NCBI GenBank assembly: GCA_010093685.1
Contig: MU006223.1
Coordinates: forward strand, 826,228-890,227
Source: Ophiobolus disseminans
Taxonomy: Eukaryota > Ascomycota > Dothideomycetes > Pleosporales > Phaeosphaeriaceae
DNA length: 64,000 nucleotides
Reading direction: 5' to 3'
A program made the translations under genes and the position numbers. This document shows, piece by piece, positions 29,705-40,791 of the stretch. Below the pieces are notes generated by a model that saw only the letters and a list, made by a program, of their open reading frames with translations, did not search any database and was not told the origin of the DNA. Position 1 is the stretch's first letter, and every line of letters starts with the position of its first letter.

Positions 29705-32700
29705 ATGGATGTACTCGACGCGACAAGCCTCTCCGAGAGGTTGAAGTGGGAGGCGAAAGAGTACTGGCTACATATCGAGGCTGAAACGCCACTCGAGAAG
29801 TACCCGGGTAAGTGCACTTCCCTCAAACATGCATCATGATACGGTAGGACTGACAGCTTCGCAGCAAGACAACATGCAAGACGTGTGCAGGAAAAGTTGG
29901 GTGTCGGGGCAGGCCTGATTTACCTGCGAGGACAAGCCGCAAGGAACAACGAGGACAGCGATATGCCTGCACCTTTTCGGCAACTACGCTACTTCTATTA
30001 CTTAAGCGGGTTCGTTTATGGATGCCTTGGGAACGAAGTGGATGCTGATGAGATGAAGATGCAATGAGGCGGACTGTCACTTAACGTACGATATCCAGCA
30101 CGACACACTTTCGCTTTTCATTCCAAGGATCGATGAGAAACGCGTGATCTGGAATGGTCGTGGTTTCACACTCGCGGAAGCTCTCGTCAAGTTCGATGTT
30201 GACGAGGTCTTCTATTCCGATGAAGTTTCAGGCTACGTTGCAGACTGGTTCCACCACAGCTACAATCGAGGTTACCTATACGCTCTTCATGTTAAGCAAT
30301 CGCTGCAGCGCACGTCTAAACACCATGAACAGTATGTTGTTGACACAACATCGTTACAACCCGCCATGAACCTTGCGCGAATGATCAAAGACGATCATGA
30401 GATCAATCTCATTCGCAAAGCCAACGACATCAGCTCGTCGGCGCATAGGCACATTCTGGCCAGCATCTTGAAGTTCAGGAACGAAGCTCAAGTTGAAGGC
30501 CTGTTTCTCGACGTTTGTGTTTCGCGGCACGCGAAGGAACAAGCTTATGATCCTATTGCTGCTTCAGGACCGAACGCTGGCACTCTGCACTATGATGCCA
30601 ATAACGAGGACTTTGAGGACCGCCAACTCATGTGTTTGGACGCGGGCTGTGAGTACGAGTTGTATGCCAGCGACATCACGCGCACTTTTCCGCTCGCAGC
30701 TTCTTGGCCCTCCAAAGAAGCGGCGAACATCTACAAGCTCGTCGAGCGCATGCAAGAGTCCTGCATCAAGCGACTGGCGCCTGGAGTGAGATATCTTGAT
30801 CTTCATATCTTGGCTCACCAGATTGCCATTGACGGTTTACTGGCTCTTGGAATTTTGCACAACGGAACCAAAGAGGAGATCTACAAAGCTGGCACCAGCA
30901 GAGCTTTCTTCCCCCACGGACTTGGTCATCACATCGGGTTAGAGGTGCACGATGTTGGTCAGGCAGAGCTCATGAGCGTTCGACAAGGGAAAGGAGTTCT
31001 TGAACAAGTATGTAATCCCCACACGTGGTGGCATAGGATGCTGATTATATCCAGGCGCCTTCGCTATACCCAGAGAGCTTCCATCAACCAGTGTATAACT
31101 CGAAGACATGTCATGCTCCGACCGACCCACAGAGCAGCCACCTTGAGGAAGGGATGGTCGTCACCGTAGAACCTGGAATGTAAGTCGCAGATTGCAAACG
31201 TTGAAGCTCATACTGACGGAATTGAGTTACTTCTCGGAATACGCGCTACAACACTTTTACTTACCCTCGCCAATCCATGCCAAGTACATCAATGTTGAAG
31301 TACTGCAACGCTATCTTCCAGTCGGTGGCGTCCGCATCGAGGACGATCTTTTGATCACATCGAAGAGCTACGAGAACCTCACCTCAGCTCCGAAGGGTGA
31401 TGAAATGCTGTCAATCATTCGCGGTGGAAAACAGGCCAACGATTTCTTCGAATTGCGAACGTCTTTACCGAGGAAGAAGACATATGAAAGGCCACCACCG
31501 CTACAGCGTGCGCCAGGCATATCAACCGAGGAGCCTGCGTCAATACTAAAGCCGATCGCAAGGGCAGCTACTATGCCTGCAGAGCTCAAGCAGCGAGGAT
31601 CAGTCGACTTCGAGCCATTTAAAGGCCCCTCTATGTTTTCCAACTTCAAGCGCTCAATGACCACCGACGAGAGGATCCAACATTGGCAACGAGGACGTGA
31701 CGACGCACTAGCATCCCAAGATCGACCGCCCATTTTCAGGCCCTCAACATCGCTGTGTGGAAACGATGCTCAAGATGTCAGACACATCTACTTAACGCCT
31801 GAACCTGACCGAGTGCCTACTTCGAGAAGAGCCTATGCTTCAGTGGTACCCTATCTTCCTTGCAAGAAGTGTACAATATTATGCGAGGCACTGGATCGGC
31901 TGCGAAAGAATTTGACCATGTCTGAGCAGAGCTCCCCCAGAACTGAAGCACCACCTGTTGCGTCGAGGAACGAAGATTTGGTCCGACGCAGCAGTACCTC
32001 GCCATTAGGTATGCAACAGGTAAAACACGCGATCGTGAAGAAAGAACAGGAACTGTGTAAGCGCAGCATGCCTCAACTACGTACATCCTCCGTCTCTACC
32101 CCAGAGGAGCATGTACGAGCCTCGCGAGAATGCATGCGAGGACGAACCTCTCAGCCTAAGATGTCTCCGCAGACCTTGTCCAGACCTGAGCTTGCTCGAG
32201 AAACCGTCAAGCAGCCCTCAGAGTCCCGGATCAGCTCGAAAGGCGCACCCTTCACACCCTCCCCCTTCCTCCCTCCTGCCCCGACCGGTGTGCCGTCGCA
32301 GCTATTCTCCGAACCTGCAGCCATGTCAAAAGAGGACTGGCAAGCCCACCAGGAATCCCGTCTTGAGAAGTTCAGAAAAACCCAGCGCCGAGTATCGCCC
32401 CTAGACGATGAGACGCAACAACAGCAGTCATCCGCCCACCATCGAGGCAAGCAAACCCTCGACGATCTCAGAACTCAGCGCGAAACCCGGGAACGATTAG
32501 GTATCAAGAGCACGCGCTGTAGACTTGGCTCAGAACAGTCTGCTCTCCCTCCCTTGCCACCACTTCCGACCAGGCCTCGCACCGAACTCCCAGAGCACAG
32601 CACAAGGGCCAAGCTATCCCAGATTAGGTCATACATAGCGTGCTTGGAAGCGCGGCTCCGGACGTATGCTACTATAGGCACGGTCGAAGACCCAAGTGAG

Positions 32701-32799
32701 ATTCAAAAGCGACAACAGGAAGAGCGCGAGCAGATCGAGGAGCAGGTGAGGCGCTTGAAGGCGAGGCGGGATGCGCTCGAAGCGTGGGCGGGCGCATGA
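29705..32799 (+). CDS. Xaa-Pro aminopeptidase/prolidase with a long C-terminal extension
   Basis: Five exons join in phase: 29705-29807, 29865-30009, 30059-31007, 31055-31179 and 31227-32799, encoding 964 residues. Residues 1 to about 508 are a complete M24B peptidase that cleaves X-Pro bonds using two metal ions. RQLRYFYYLSGCNEADCHL marks the N-domain. The metal ligands are visible: two Asp in MCLDAGCEYELYASDITRTF, His in FPHGLGHHIGLEVHDVG, Glu in GMVVTVEPGIYF and Glu in YINVEVLQRYLP. A normal member ends shortly after LTSAPKGDEMLSIIR. Here the frame continues for about 455 residues with no stop. That part is Ser/Pro/Arg-rich, holds a CKKCTILC cysteine cluster, and ends in a coiled coil (QEEREQIEEQVRRLKARRD). 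Either this is a real fusion or an unseen splice joins a second gene. Confidence 0.85.
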
Positions 32800-33142
32800 T
32801 GTGAAGGGAAAGGAAGATGGCGGGTTATGTAAGGTGTAGTATAGGTTTGCGATGTTTTACGTTTTCTTTTTATCGAATCATACGTTAACGAATTTCATAA
32901 TCATGCTTGCGATGGTTCTGCGTTGACGATACATCAAATGATAATTGCATCTCGATTTGTTTTGAGAACATCGACTGTCTCAAGGTTGTACCCCGTGATC
33001 TCTCATTGTGGTTCACTCCAAATAATGCTTCGAGTGCCAATGTCCAAAACACGTGCAGATTTACATCACTGCTCCTGGCCGTCAATCCAAGCTACCAATA
33101 AGACCACTGCTTCCAGCTGACGCTCTCTCTTGCCCAATGTAA
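32800..33142. other. convergent intergenic region
   Basis: About 340 bases between two 3' ends. I see no gene or repeat. Confidence 0.55.
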
Positions 33143-34889
33143 TCACTCTTCCCTCTCCCTACTAGCCTCAATAGCTCTCTTCCAGTCGTACATATACATA
33201 TAAATGCCCTCGCTCATCGTGATACAACTACTTCCCACCGCACATCCAGCCCACAAGCCCACAAGCTTCAGATCCTTCGGGAAACACAAGAACAACGCAA
33301 GCGGCACGGCGATAACGTAGTAGACAAACAAATTGGCCCAGCCGCCGATAGCTTGCAGTCCCAAGCCTCGCAGAATCGCATTTGCCAATGCGGTCGTGCT
33401 GTCGCAGAACTGGAACACCGCGAGCAGTGGCAAAACGGTAGACACAATAGAAATGACTTCTGGGTCTGTGCTGAATGCTTTCGGAAGTACGTTCCGTAGC
33501 GCGGTCAGGAAAGTGAAGTCCACGATGCCGATGATGAGGAATGTTAGGACGTATGTGCGTGTTGCGGTTCGAGCTGCGGTCAGCGAGCCTGCGCCGATGA
33601 GGTTGCCGAGACGGGTGGAGACGGCGACGCCCACGGAAAATGGCACGTGGTAGATTGCTACTGCGAGCGACATGACGATGGATTGCGCGGCGAGGTGTGC
33701 GGTGGAGATGTAGGACGTGCTGAATGTTAGGATGTCGAAGGCCTGTGGTGATTGTATTAGCATCATGAATCCAATTAGATGGAGTGATTTGACTTACCAG
33801 CCATTCGGTTTCTACCATAATAATGCCAGGGACAGCGAGTTTCGCCATGGGGCCCCAATTTCTGAACGCATCTTTGGTGAAGCCTGCCCAGCACTCGAGA
33901 GAAGCCGGGTTGACATAGTAGACGTAAATGAAGAGAAGGATTGGTAGTAAATTGTGCGAGAGCACGGTTGCAAGAGCAGCGCCCTTGAGATCCCAGTCCA
34001 GAACAAATACGAAGAGGTAGTTCAAGAGGATGTTGATAGGCGTAGCGATAAGCAGAACGAAGAGGCTGGCATTGAAGAGTCCCTGAGCTTGCGTGAAGCG
34101 TTTTCCAGCTTCGAAGATGGCGTATCCTGGAGCTCCTGCGAGTAAGATGGACAGATACTTTCCAGCAAGATGGGCCAGTTCCTTCTCTGGTACCAGGGCG
34201 GCCAATATCCATCCCGAGGACAGCCATACAGCTCCAATAGGAAGTGTGACTAGAAGCATGAAAAGGATCATGCGCTGCAGATGCAATCCGACCAACTCTT
34301 TCTTTCCAGATCCATAGGCTTGCGCACACAGAGTATCCAAGCTCGTAGCAAGGCCCTCATACACCGCCAGCCCAGTAATGTTCGCCGTCATCGTCGCAAG
34401 ACTGACAGCTCCCAGCTCATCCGTCCCGATATGTCCCACCACGAAGATGGTGACTAAGCTAAAGTTGTACTGCAACAGGTACGTGAGCATCAATGGGACT
34501 GAGTATTTGGCGAGCAGCCTCGCTTCCTTTCCGGCCGTCGTGTGCAACTCTTCCGCGGTGCCATCTCGCCCCAATAACCTCTCGGATTCATCAACCTCAG
34601 AAACAGTGCCATACTGCGCCGCTTTAGCCACGCTGTCGCGATGCGCACCTAACAGTCCGACTCTTTCTTCCGCGCTGACGGAGAAGCGTCTTGCAGCCGG
34701 GCTGTCCATGGTGTAGCCTGCGGTGAAAGGAAAAGGCACAAATCCCAAAGCTAGCGACGAGATGTCATGATCCACGAGCTGTTTCTCGGGGTTCTCGTCT
34801 GGTGTTGATAACCGGGGTGGATGCCGTGAGTCCCAAGCCCAGAGCGGGGCGGTGACAAGCGTGGCGTCTCCACCTACGGCCGGCGGCAT
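33143..34889 (-). CDS. MATE-family multidrug/toxin efflux transporter
   Basis: Two exons (34889-33798 and 33742-33143) around a 55-bp intron encode 563 residues. After a 120-residue cytosolic N-terminus, EARLLAKYSVPLMLTYLLQYN starts the first MatE repeat. The expected 12 transmembrane helices follow, for example VTIFVVGHIGTDELGAVSLA and GLATSLDTLCAQAYGSG, both family signatures. The second repeat begins at the exon junction (AFDILTFSTSYISTAHLAAQ). Closest in layout to yeast Erc1-type proteins that export drugs or metabolites at the plasma or vacuolar membrane, in exchange for protons or sodium. An ATG at residue 61 (MDSPAARRFS) could be the true start. It is tail-to-tail with the prolidase gene. 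Confidence 0.92.
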
Positions 34890-35628
34890 GGCGATATCGG
34901 GAAGCTATGCAGAAGTGGGTATCGGGCGGTGATGTTCGGTGTGCCGCTCAGCGAATGGGAGACATGATTCGCCGGAGTTGCACGAGTGAGCTCTGTATTC
35001 GTTGCCTGCTTGTGGGCGCGAGGGAATGTTATGCCGCTCGAGGCGCTGCAATTGAGGTGCAGGGAAAGCGCTGCTCGTAGCCATTGAGTGAAATTGTTGA
35101 TAAGGGAGGTACTGGAGCCGCGCACGCAATCTGTGCGTGAGTTTGGAAAGAGCGAAGCCGTATCCTGGGTCTCGCTCGTGCTGTCATCAGAAGAGAGCCG
35201 ATTCGGTGGGAGTAGTTCCCTGGATCCCTGGATGCAAAACATCGTTGATCCGACAGGGTACCAATGTTTGTTATCGCGCTACGGTCGGTCAAGTACACAA
35301 CATACTGGATATATGTATGCATATGTTTTATGGAACGTGAGTAGCGGATGTTCACCATGGCTTCAGCTGCACGACCTCGGCGGTATCACGTGCCTCACCA
35401 ACCAAGCATGCACAACACTTTGAAAAGCAAAATGATGTCTATGCGTCCAAAAAGCTTGAGCTCGTTTTCCGTCTCGTATGACAACCATTCATAGGTCGGT
35501 AACGTTCTCCACCATAGATTCTACACCGTCTATATGCAAGCCCCTACGACATCCTAGCCGATAGCTTTTCTCGCATGCTTCGCACGTCAGATCCCATTCC
35601 ATTGACCACGAAGATGGAGTGAGACTCC
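34890..35628. other. intergenic region, MATE promoter
   Basis: About 740 bases with short overlapping frames. No supported gene, RNA or repeat. The left part must hold the MATE promoter. Confidence 0.5.
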
Positions 35629-36563
35629 TTACTCTGATTGACTTGGGCCCTTCGGCTTCGCCAATTCCGCAATTTCCGGATCCTTCGTAACTTCATCATA
35701 GTCGGGCCGCGGGAGCTCGAACGCCTGAGTCGTGCGACCATATGTAATACCTCCCAACCTCGAAATAGGCTTCAGCACCTGCTTTTGTTAGCAATTGCTT
35801 CTTCGCTTATCTTGACTATACGAACGGCTGGGTCGATCAAGACGCCTTGCTCGTCGATCGCATCTTCTCTGGCCCAGAACTTCACACCCTCCACGAATGC
35901 TGTAACACCAGTCTTCTTGTCCGGCGTTGCAGGGTTTTTAGACGTCCACTCATGTGTGCTGATCAATTTCCCCTCAATGCTGAAGACCGCCTCCTGGACT
36001 CGATCGGGTTTCACAATCGAGCTCTTCACTCCATGCAGACCACTAAATGACCATTCCGAGATGCCCTCTGGAGCGTTGATGGACGTGTAATTTGCCGCTT
36101 CGATGTACTCCTCGGTGATAAGGTTGATGGTGCACTCCTTGGTTTCCAACAGATTCTTCAACGTGTCTTTCGCCTTGTCCATCCCACCTGCAAAACCCAG
36201 CACGAAAACTGGAGGATCGTGGTTCATCAAGTTGAAGTAGCTGAACGGTGCCAAATTCGTACTCTTGCCATCCGCGTTGACCGTCGATACGAAGCCCACT
36301 GGTCGCGGTACGATGGCTGAGATGAGCATCTTGTAGTTTTGCGCCACAGGCCTGCCCTCAGCATAGGGGTCTATCTGACGGTGCTTCTTCCTGAGAGACG
36401 AGGGCTCGTTCGGGCCAGAGCCAGGTTTCCAGTCTGGTTTGGGGGCTTGCGTGAAATGAAAATTATTGGGCTCGAAAGGAGGGCGCGATGCTTCTACAGC
36501 TTTGAAGTCGCCATGAGGATTGCGCTTGATCTCCTTCTCTGCGTCCATCTTGCCAGAAGCCAT
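35629..36563 (-). CDS. flavin reductase-like FMN-binding split-barrel protein
   Basis: Exon 1 (36563-35817) and exon 2 (35778-35629) give 298 residues. The FMN-binding split barrel starts at about residue 79 with MLISAIVPRPVGFVSTVNAD, followed by STNLAPFSYFNLMNHDPPVF and a late FVEGVKFWARED. The family includes flavin reductases and related flavoproteins; the partner is unknown. Exon 2 supplies VLKPISRLGGITYGRTTQAF, which is the conserved C-terminal arm, so I prefer splicing over the unspliced 263-residue frame ending at 35772. The implied intron is only 38 bp (gtcaag...TGCTAAC...gcag), with a good branch point but an unusual donor. It is transcribed toward the MATE gene. Confidence 0.85.
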
Positions 36564-37412
36564 ATTGAAGCGAATACTGGTGTATGTGGTAGAAGGTGGG
36601 GTTGAGGATGGACAGCAAACACCAACGCCAGTGAGACGGTACTCTGATGTTTATATGCTTCAGGGTGGATTTCGACACAGATTCTGTCCACTGAATTCGG
36701 CAGGTTCCTTCACTAAGCGTGCAGTGTGGATCATGCAAATACGCTCAATGGCAAAAAGCGGATATAATTCCGGATCCTGGGAAAAGCCAGGCTGGACGCG
36801 GAATGACGCCCAAAACATTTCATGCAATTGCAGAGTACGTGATCTCTTCCATACACAAGCATAAAACTGCTCCCGAGGCAACAAACCTGGGCGCGTTAAT
36901 TGTATATCTTGTTCTGCTGCGGCTTACAGCTTATGCTCACCTGCTCTTTCCGAAGATGTCGTTTGGCAACGTCACTGTGTACTTTGTACCCCGCGATCTA
37001 GACTACCCCACCAAACGAGAGCTACCTAGGTAAGCTCACCACCAGCATCCGATAAGCCTTAAGCAAGGGCCGGGCGACGATGATGCCCTCAAATATCTTC
37101 CAGCGCCTTGACATTACCTCCGACAACGCACAAGGGAACCCATTTGCTTGTTGAAGTTAGTCGGTAGCGTCGTTCAGATCTCGGAGATATCTCGTCACGC
37201 CTCGTGCACCAACGGCACTGCATCTGACAGCTCCACTCTCCAAGCCCTTGCTTTCTTACTTCTCCACCTCATCATTATTATACTCATCCACGCATTCTAT
37301 ATTCCAGGGCGTTCTCTCGGCTTGATTGACAATCCATTGATTGGTAATATCGCGAAGAGTTTGGGTATAAAAAGGATCTCAGAGGACTGTGATATCTACA
37401 CGCAACAGCAAG
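36564..37412. promoter_or_regulatory. divergent promoter region, flavin-reductase-like and MetX-like genes
   Basis: About 850 bases between outward-facing ATGs. Short frames here have no motif. A TATA box belongs to the plus-strand gene. Confidence 0.5.
37366..37373 (+). promoter_or_regulatory. TATA box of the MetX-like gene
   Basis: TATAAAAA lies 47 bases upstream of the ATG at 37413, implying a very short 5' leader. Confidence 0.6.
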
Positions 37413-38570
37413 ATGGCATCCTCCGAACTCCCCAAAGTCGAAGACTTGAAGCTTCAAGACGACTACCAAACGTATAAGCTCGGAACCTTTGAACTCAAGT
37501 CCGGCGGCGAAATCCCAGATGCTTTCATCGCATACAAAACACTCGGCGACCCTTCGCTCCCAGCCATTATCTATCCAACATGGTATTCAGGACGCAAGTA
37601 TCTCCACCTCCATCTGCCCAATTATCGACCCTAACGTGTGACTCTAGTCATCTCCGACAACCTCTGGCTCACCGGCTCAGACAAGACACTCAACCCCTCA
37701 ACGTACTACATCATCATTCCCGCCCTCTTCGGCAACGGGCAATCCTCCTCGCCATCAAACACGCCAGACCTGAGGCCCTTCCCCAACGTCACAATGTACG
37801 ATAACGTGCGCGCACAACACGAGCTCGTCACTAAACACCTGGGTGTCACGCACGCCCGCGCAGTGCTAGGCTGGTCCATGGGCGCAGGCCAGACGTATCA
37901 ATGGGCTACACAACACCCAGATTTCATAGACCTCATCGCGCCCTTTTGCGGCGCGGCGCGCACATCCCTGCACAACCAGGTTTTCCTCGAAGGCGTGAAA
38001 TCCGCACTGTACGCCGCTATCGGAACTTCCTCAACAGGCATATGCAAACCGACATCCCTCGCGCCGAACTCTTTCTCTCAGCGCTCCGCACTCAGTCGTT
38101 CCCCACGCGAAATCGGGCTCAAAGCGCTCGGTCGCGTATACGCTGGCTGGGGCTTCAGCCAGACGTTCTACCGCGAGAAATTGTACGAATCAGTTCTAGG
38201 CTTCAAAGACCTCGAAGACTTCATGGTTGGGTTCTGGGAAGCGTGGGCGCTCAGCAAAGACCCCGAGAACATGCTCACCATGGCCCACACGTGGCAGGCT
38301 GCGGATTGCGCGGCGCAGGAACCGTATGGCGGGGACTTTGAGAAGGCGATGAGGGGAATCAGGGCGAAAGCCCTGGTGTTGCCGAGTAAGACGGATTTGT
38401 ACTTTCCGCCTGAGGATTCGGAGATCGAGGTCAAGGGTATGAGGGAGGGGGTGGGGGAGTTGAGGGTTTTCCCGAGTGTGTGGGGACACTGGGCGGGGGG
38501 GCCGGGGCAGAGTACGGAGGATGTCAAGTGGTTGGATGAGCAGCTTGGGGAGTTTTTGGGGAGGAATTAA
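37413..38570 (+). CDS. homoserine O-acetyltransferase (MetX)-like alpha/beta hydrolase
   Basis: Two exons (37413-37593 and 37648-38570) give 367 residues. The family signature PTWYSG, then ISDNLWLTGSDKTLNP and YYIIIPALFGNGQSSS, spans the exon junction. The nucleophile elbow GWSMGAGQ puts the catalytic Ser at about 137. An Asp in PSKTDLYFPPED and His in VWGHWAGG complete the triad. True MetX enzymes make O-acetylhomoserine for methionine synthesis. The GWSMG elbow and short lid suggest one of the fungal MetX-like hydrolases of unclear substrate. The intron uses a GC-AG pair (gcaagt...ctag), chosen because it is the only junction that keeps the conserved frame. A TATA box lies 47 bases upstream. 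Confidence 0.87.
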
Positions 38571-38799
38571 GAGGGTTGAGAGGATTGTTGGAGGGTGATA
38601 GGTGTGGATGAGGAAGAGGTATATTGCTTAATTGCACTGATTATGTTTACTATGTACGATCCAAACTCCTATGCCAATCTGATACTCCTACCACGAAAAA
38701 TTTACCGTTCCATTTGACACCAATCCCAAACCACCACTACCCATACACCAAAAAGTCCCGTCGCAGCAACACTATAACCCACTCCCTACTCCCCAAACA

Positions 38800-39786
38800 T
38801 CACTGCCCCTCGTTCGGCCGACAAACCCTACAATTACGATACAACATCCCACAAAACTCCCTAACCGTAACATCCTCGCCTCCATCCAAGCCCACACTAT
38901 GCCCCTTGGGACAATACCACGTCCAAACGCCCTTACTCTTCTTATCGCGCGCCATGTGATTCTCTCCTGGACTCCACGTATCCAGCGAGAACGTGATCTT
39001 ATCAAGTTTCGGTCCCTTCGCGTGGCCCATATCCTTGAACGACTGGCACGCATGATACCATATCCAAAGCGGATTCCAGAGCGGATCACCGATGGCTTTG
39101 GACTCGAGGGAGAAGTACTTTACGCCGGTGAGGGCTTCGAGGTCACGGCGAATCTGCTTAGCGAGCGTCCAGTCCGCGGAGGTCATGTTGCGGGGATCCG
39201 TAACGCCGAGCATAGCGGACGTAGTCACGAGTTGAAGCGTACATGAGCGGATGCGTTGCAACACACTAGGGGAGATTTTCCAGACGCTTGTGTTGGGGTT
39301 GTGTTGTGTGGGGTTTTGGTAGTTGCGGGAGGAGACTGTGAGATGGAATGTTGCGCGCTTGGTGAGGAGGGAGGTATATTCCTTGTGGACTTGTTTGTTG
39401 GCGAGGAGGATCCAGGTGCCGGGTTTTTGGTACGGGGTTAGGGAGGACGAGGAGGATTTCCAGAGGTCGGGGAGCATCCAGCTTATGGATGGTGTGAGCT
39501 TTTGGGTAGGCGGTGGTGGTGGGTATTCGGGCTCTTCGATGAGGTGCTCGTATATTAAGTCTCGAAGTTCTCGGGGGAGGTTCATGAGAGGGAAGGGTGC
39601 TTTGTTTTCTTGCTGCATCTTGTTGTACTTTGCGAGGGTCCAAGGTATTAGGAGGGTAAGACCAGCAAACGCCGTGACAATGAAAGCGACCAGACTCGCA
39701 AGCCCAAAGGATGGGAGCGGGGAAGTAGCACAAGCCGTCCATGTTGTTGGTCTTGCTCTACTTATCAGTCCGCACATAGACTCCAT
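38800..39786 (-). CDS. 2EXR/F-box-like protein with an N-terminal membrane helix
   Basis: The longest frame begins with GTG. The first ATG (39786, MESMCGLISR) gives 328 residues. A hydrophobic stretch, LASLVAFIVTAFAGLTLLIP, at about residues 30-50, is a likely membrane anchor. It is followed by FPLMNLPRELRDLIYEHLIE, the hallmark of the fungal 2EXR/F-box-like module. The rest, with WILLANKQVHKEY and SPSVLQRIRSCTLQLV, is typical of these lineage-expanded proteins. The C-terminus has a cysteine pair (NCRVCRPNE). Function is unknown, and the membrane anchor is not usual for the family. An upstream exon cannot be excluded. Confidence 0.65.
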   Translation of the reverse strand: MESMCGLISRARPTTWTACATSPLPSFGLASLVAFIVTAFAGLTLLIPWTLAKYNKMQQENKAPFPLMNLPRELRDLIYEHLIEEPEYPPPPPTQKLTPSISWMLPDLWKSSSSSLTPYQKPGTWILLANKQVHKEYTSLLTKRATFHLTVSSRNYQNPTQHNPNTSVWKISPSVLQRIRSCTLQLVTTSAMLGVTDPRNMTSADWTLAKQIRRDLEALTGVKYFSLESKAIGDPLWNPLWIWYHACQSFKDMGHAKGPKLDKITFSLDTWSPGENHMARDKKSKGVWTWYCPKGHSVGLDGGEDVTVREFCGMLYRNCRVCRPNEGQ

Positions 39787-40791
39787 CTCGATCGGAGGGC
39801 GATCAACTTCCGCGATACTATCCACGATAGGCAGGGGCCGAGGTTCGGTTGCTGATGCTGATGGGGACCCTAACGAGGAGTGCTCCTTCCGCTTGCAAGT
39901 GCTGCGCGTAGTCCGTGTACCGGTCCAAGCTAACGTGCCGCTTCAGCAACGGTAGGGCCTGTTACTATGTATATGCGAGTTGCCGTACGTCTCACAAGAA
40001 CAGGCACAGATCTTCGTTGGTGGAGGCGGCCTGACGGTATGAAACACGAAGTGTGGGACGTGCGACAATCACCAGTGAAGAAGGTGTGGAAGTGAGGGTC
40101 TGTTGCAGCTCGTACGCGACGCAACGAAACGAAGTGAAGACCCTGCTGGTCTGAGGAGAGGTCTGATGTAGGATGTGACGTGACAGAAACGCGCAAATGC
40201 TGATCTTTCAATACAGCTGGTGCCTGAACGCCTGCAAGAGGCAAGCTGAAACGAAGCCACTACCAACCACAGCTCGTTGCACAGCCCTGCGCCATCGCAC
40301 CGCCACTATTGGATTTCCCCTTTTCTACAAGTTATTGCGTGAATGTGCATAGCTGCTCGTATATGGTCAGCATCAACTTTGAAGTGGATTGTCGTGTGCT
40401 GCGCCGTCGTACGGTCGATGTAGTGGAAAAGTGCGATCCTCTGCACAGTGATCGCCTGACGCTAGCGCAAACGGTTGATCATGGATCCTTGCACCAACTT
40501 TACACGTACTAAAATCAATCATTAAGAGGTGTATTATTGATGAGGATAGTCAGGATGCGTCATGTCTGACTAGTTTCGTTCTTGATCCTATGTATTTCTC
40601 ATACCACTTGAAGGCGACAAGAAGTGGAGTTCGTTCAAGTACATATCCTCTTGAATCGATGTCATCTCCATATGTCCCTTTGGCTGCTCTGTCGAATTTC
40701 CCTTCTCGAAGCCCTGTGTTGTTGTCCGACCAAATAGCTGGCGATGACTGGCTCTCTAAAGTTGATGTACAGTCACTTTAATCCCTGTACC
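39787..40791. other. intergenic region
   Basis: About 1 kb between two minus-strand genes. It contains the promoter of the 2EXR-like gene and the 3' flank of the F-box gene. Only short motif-free frames are present. Confidence 0.5.
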
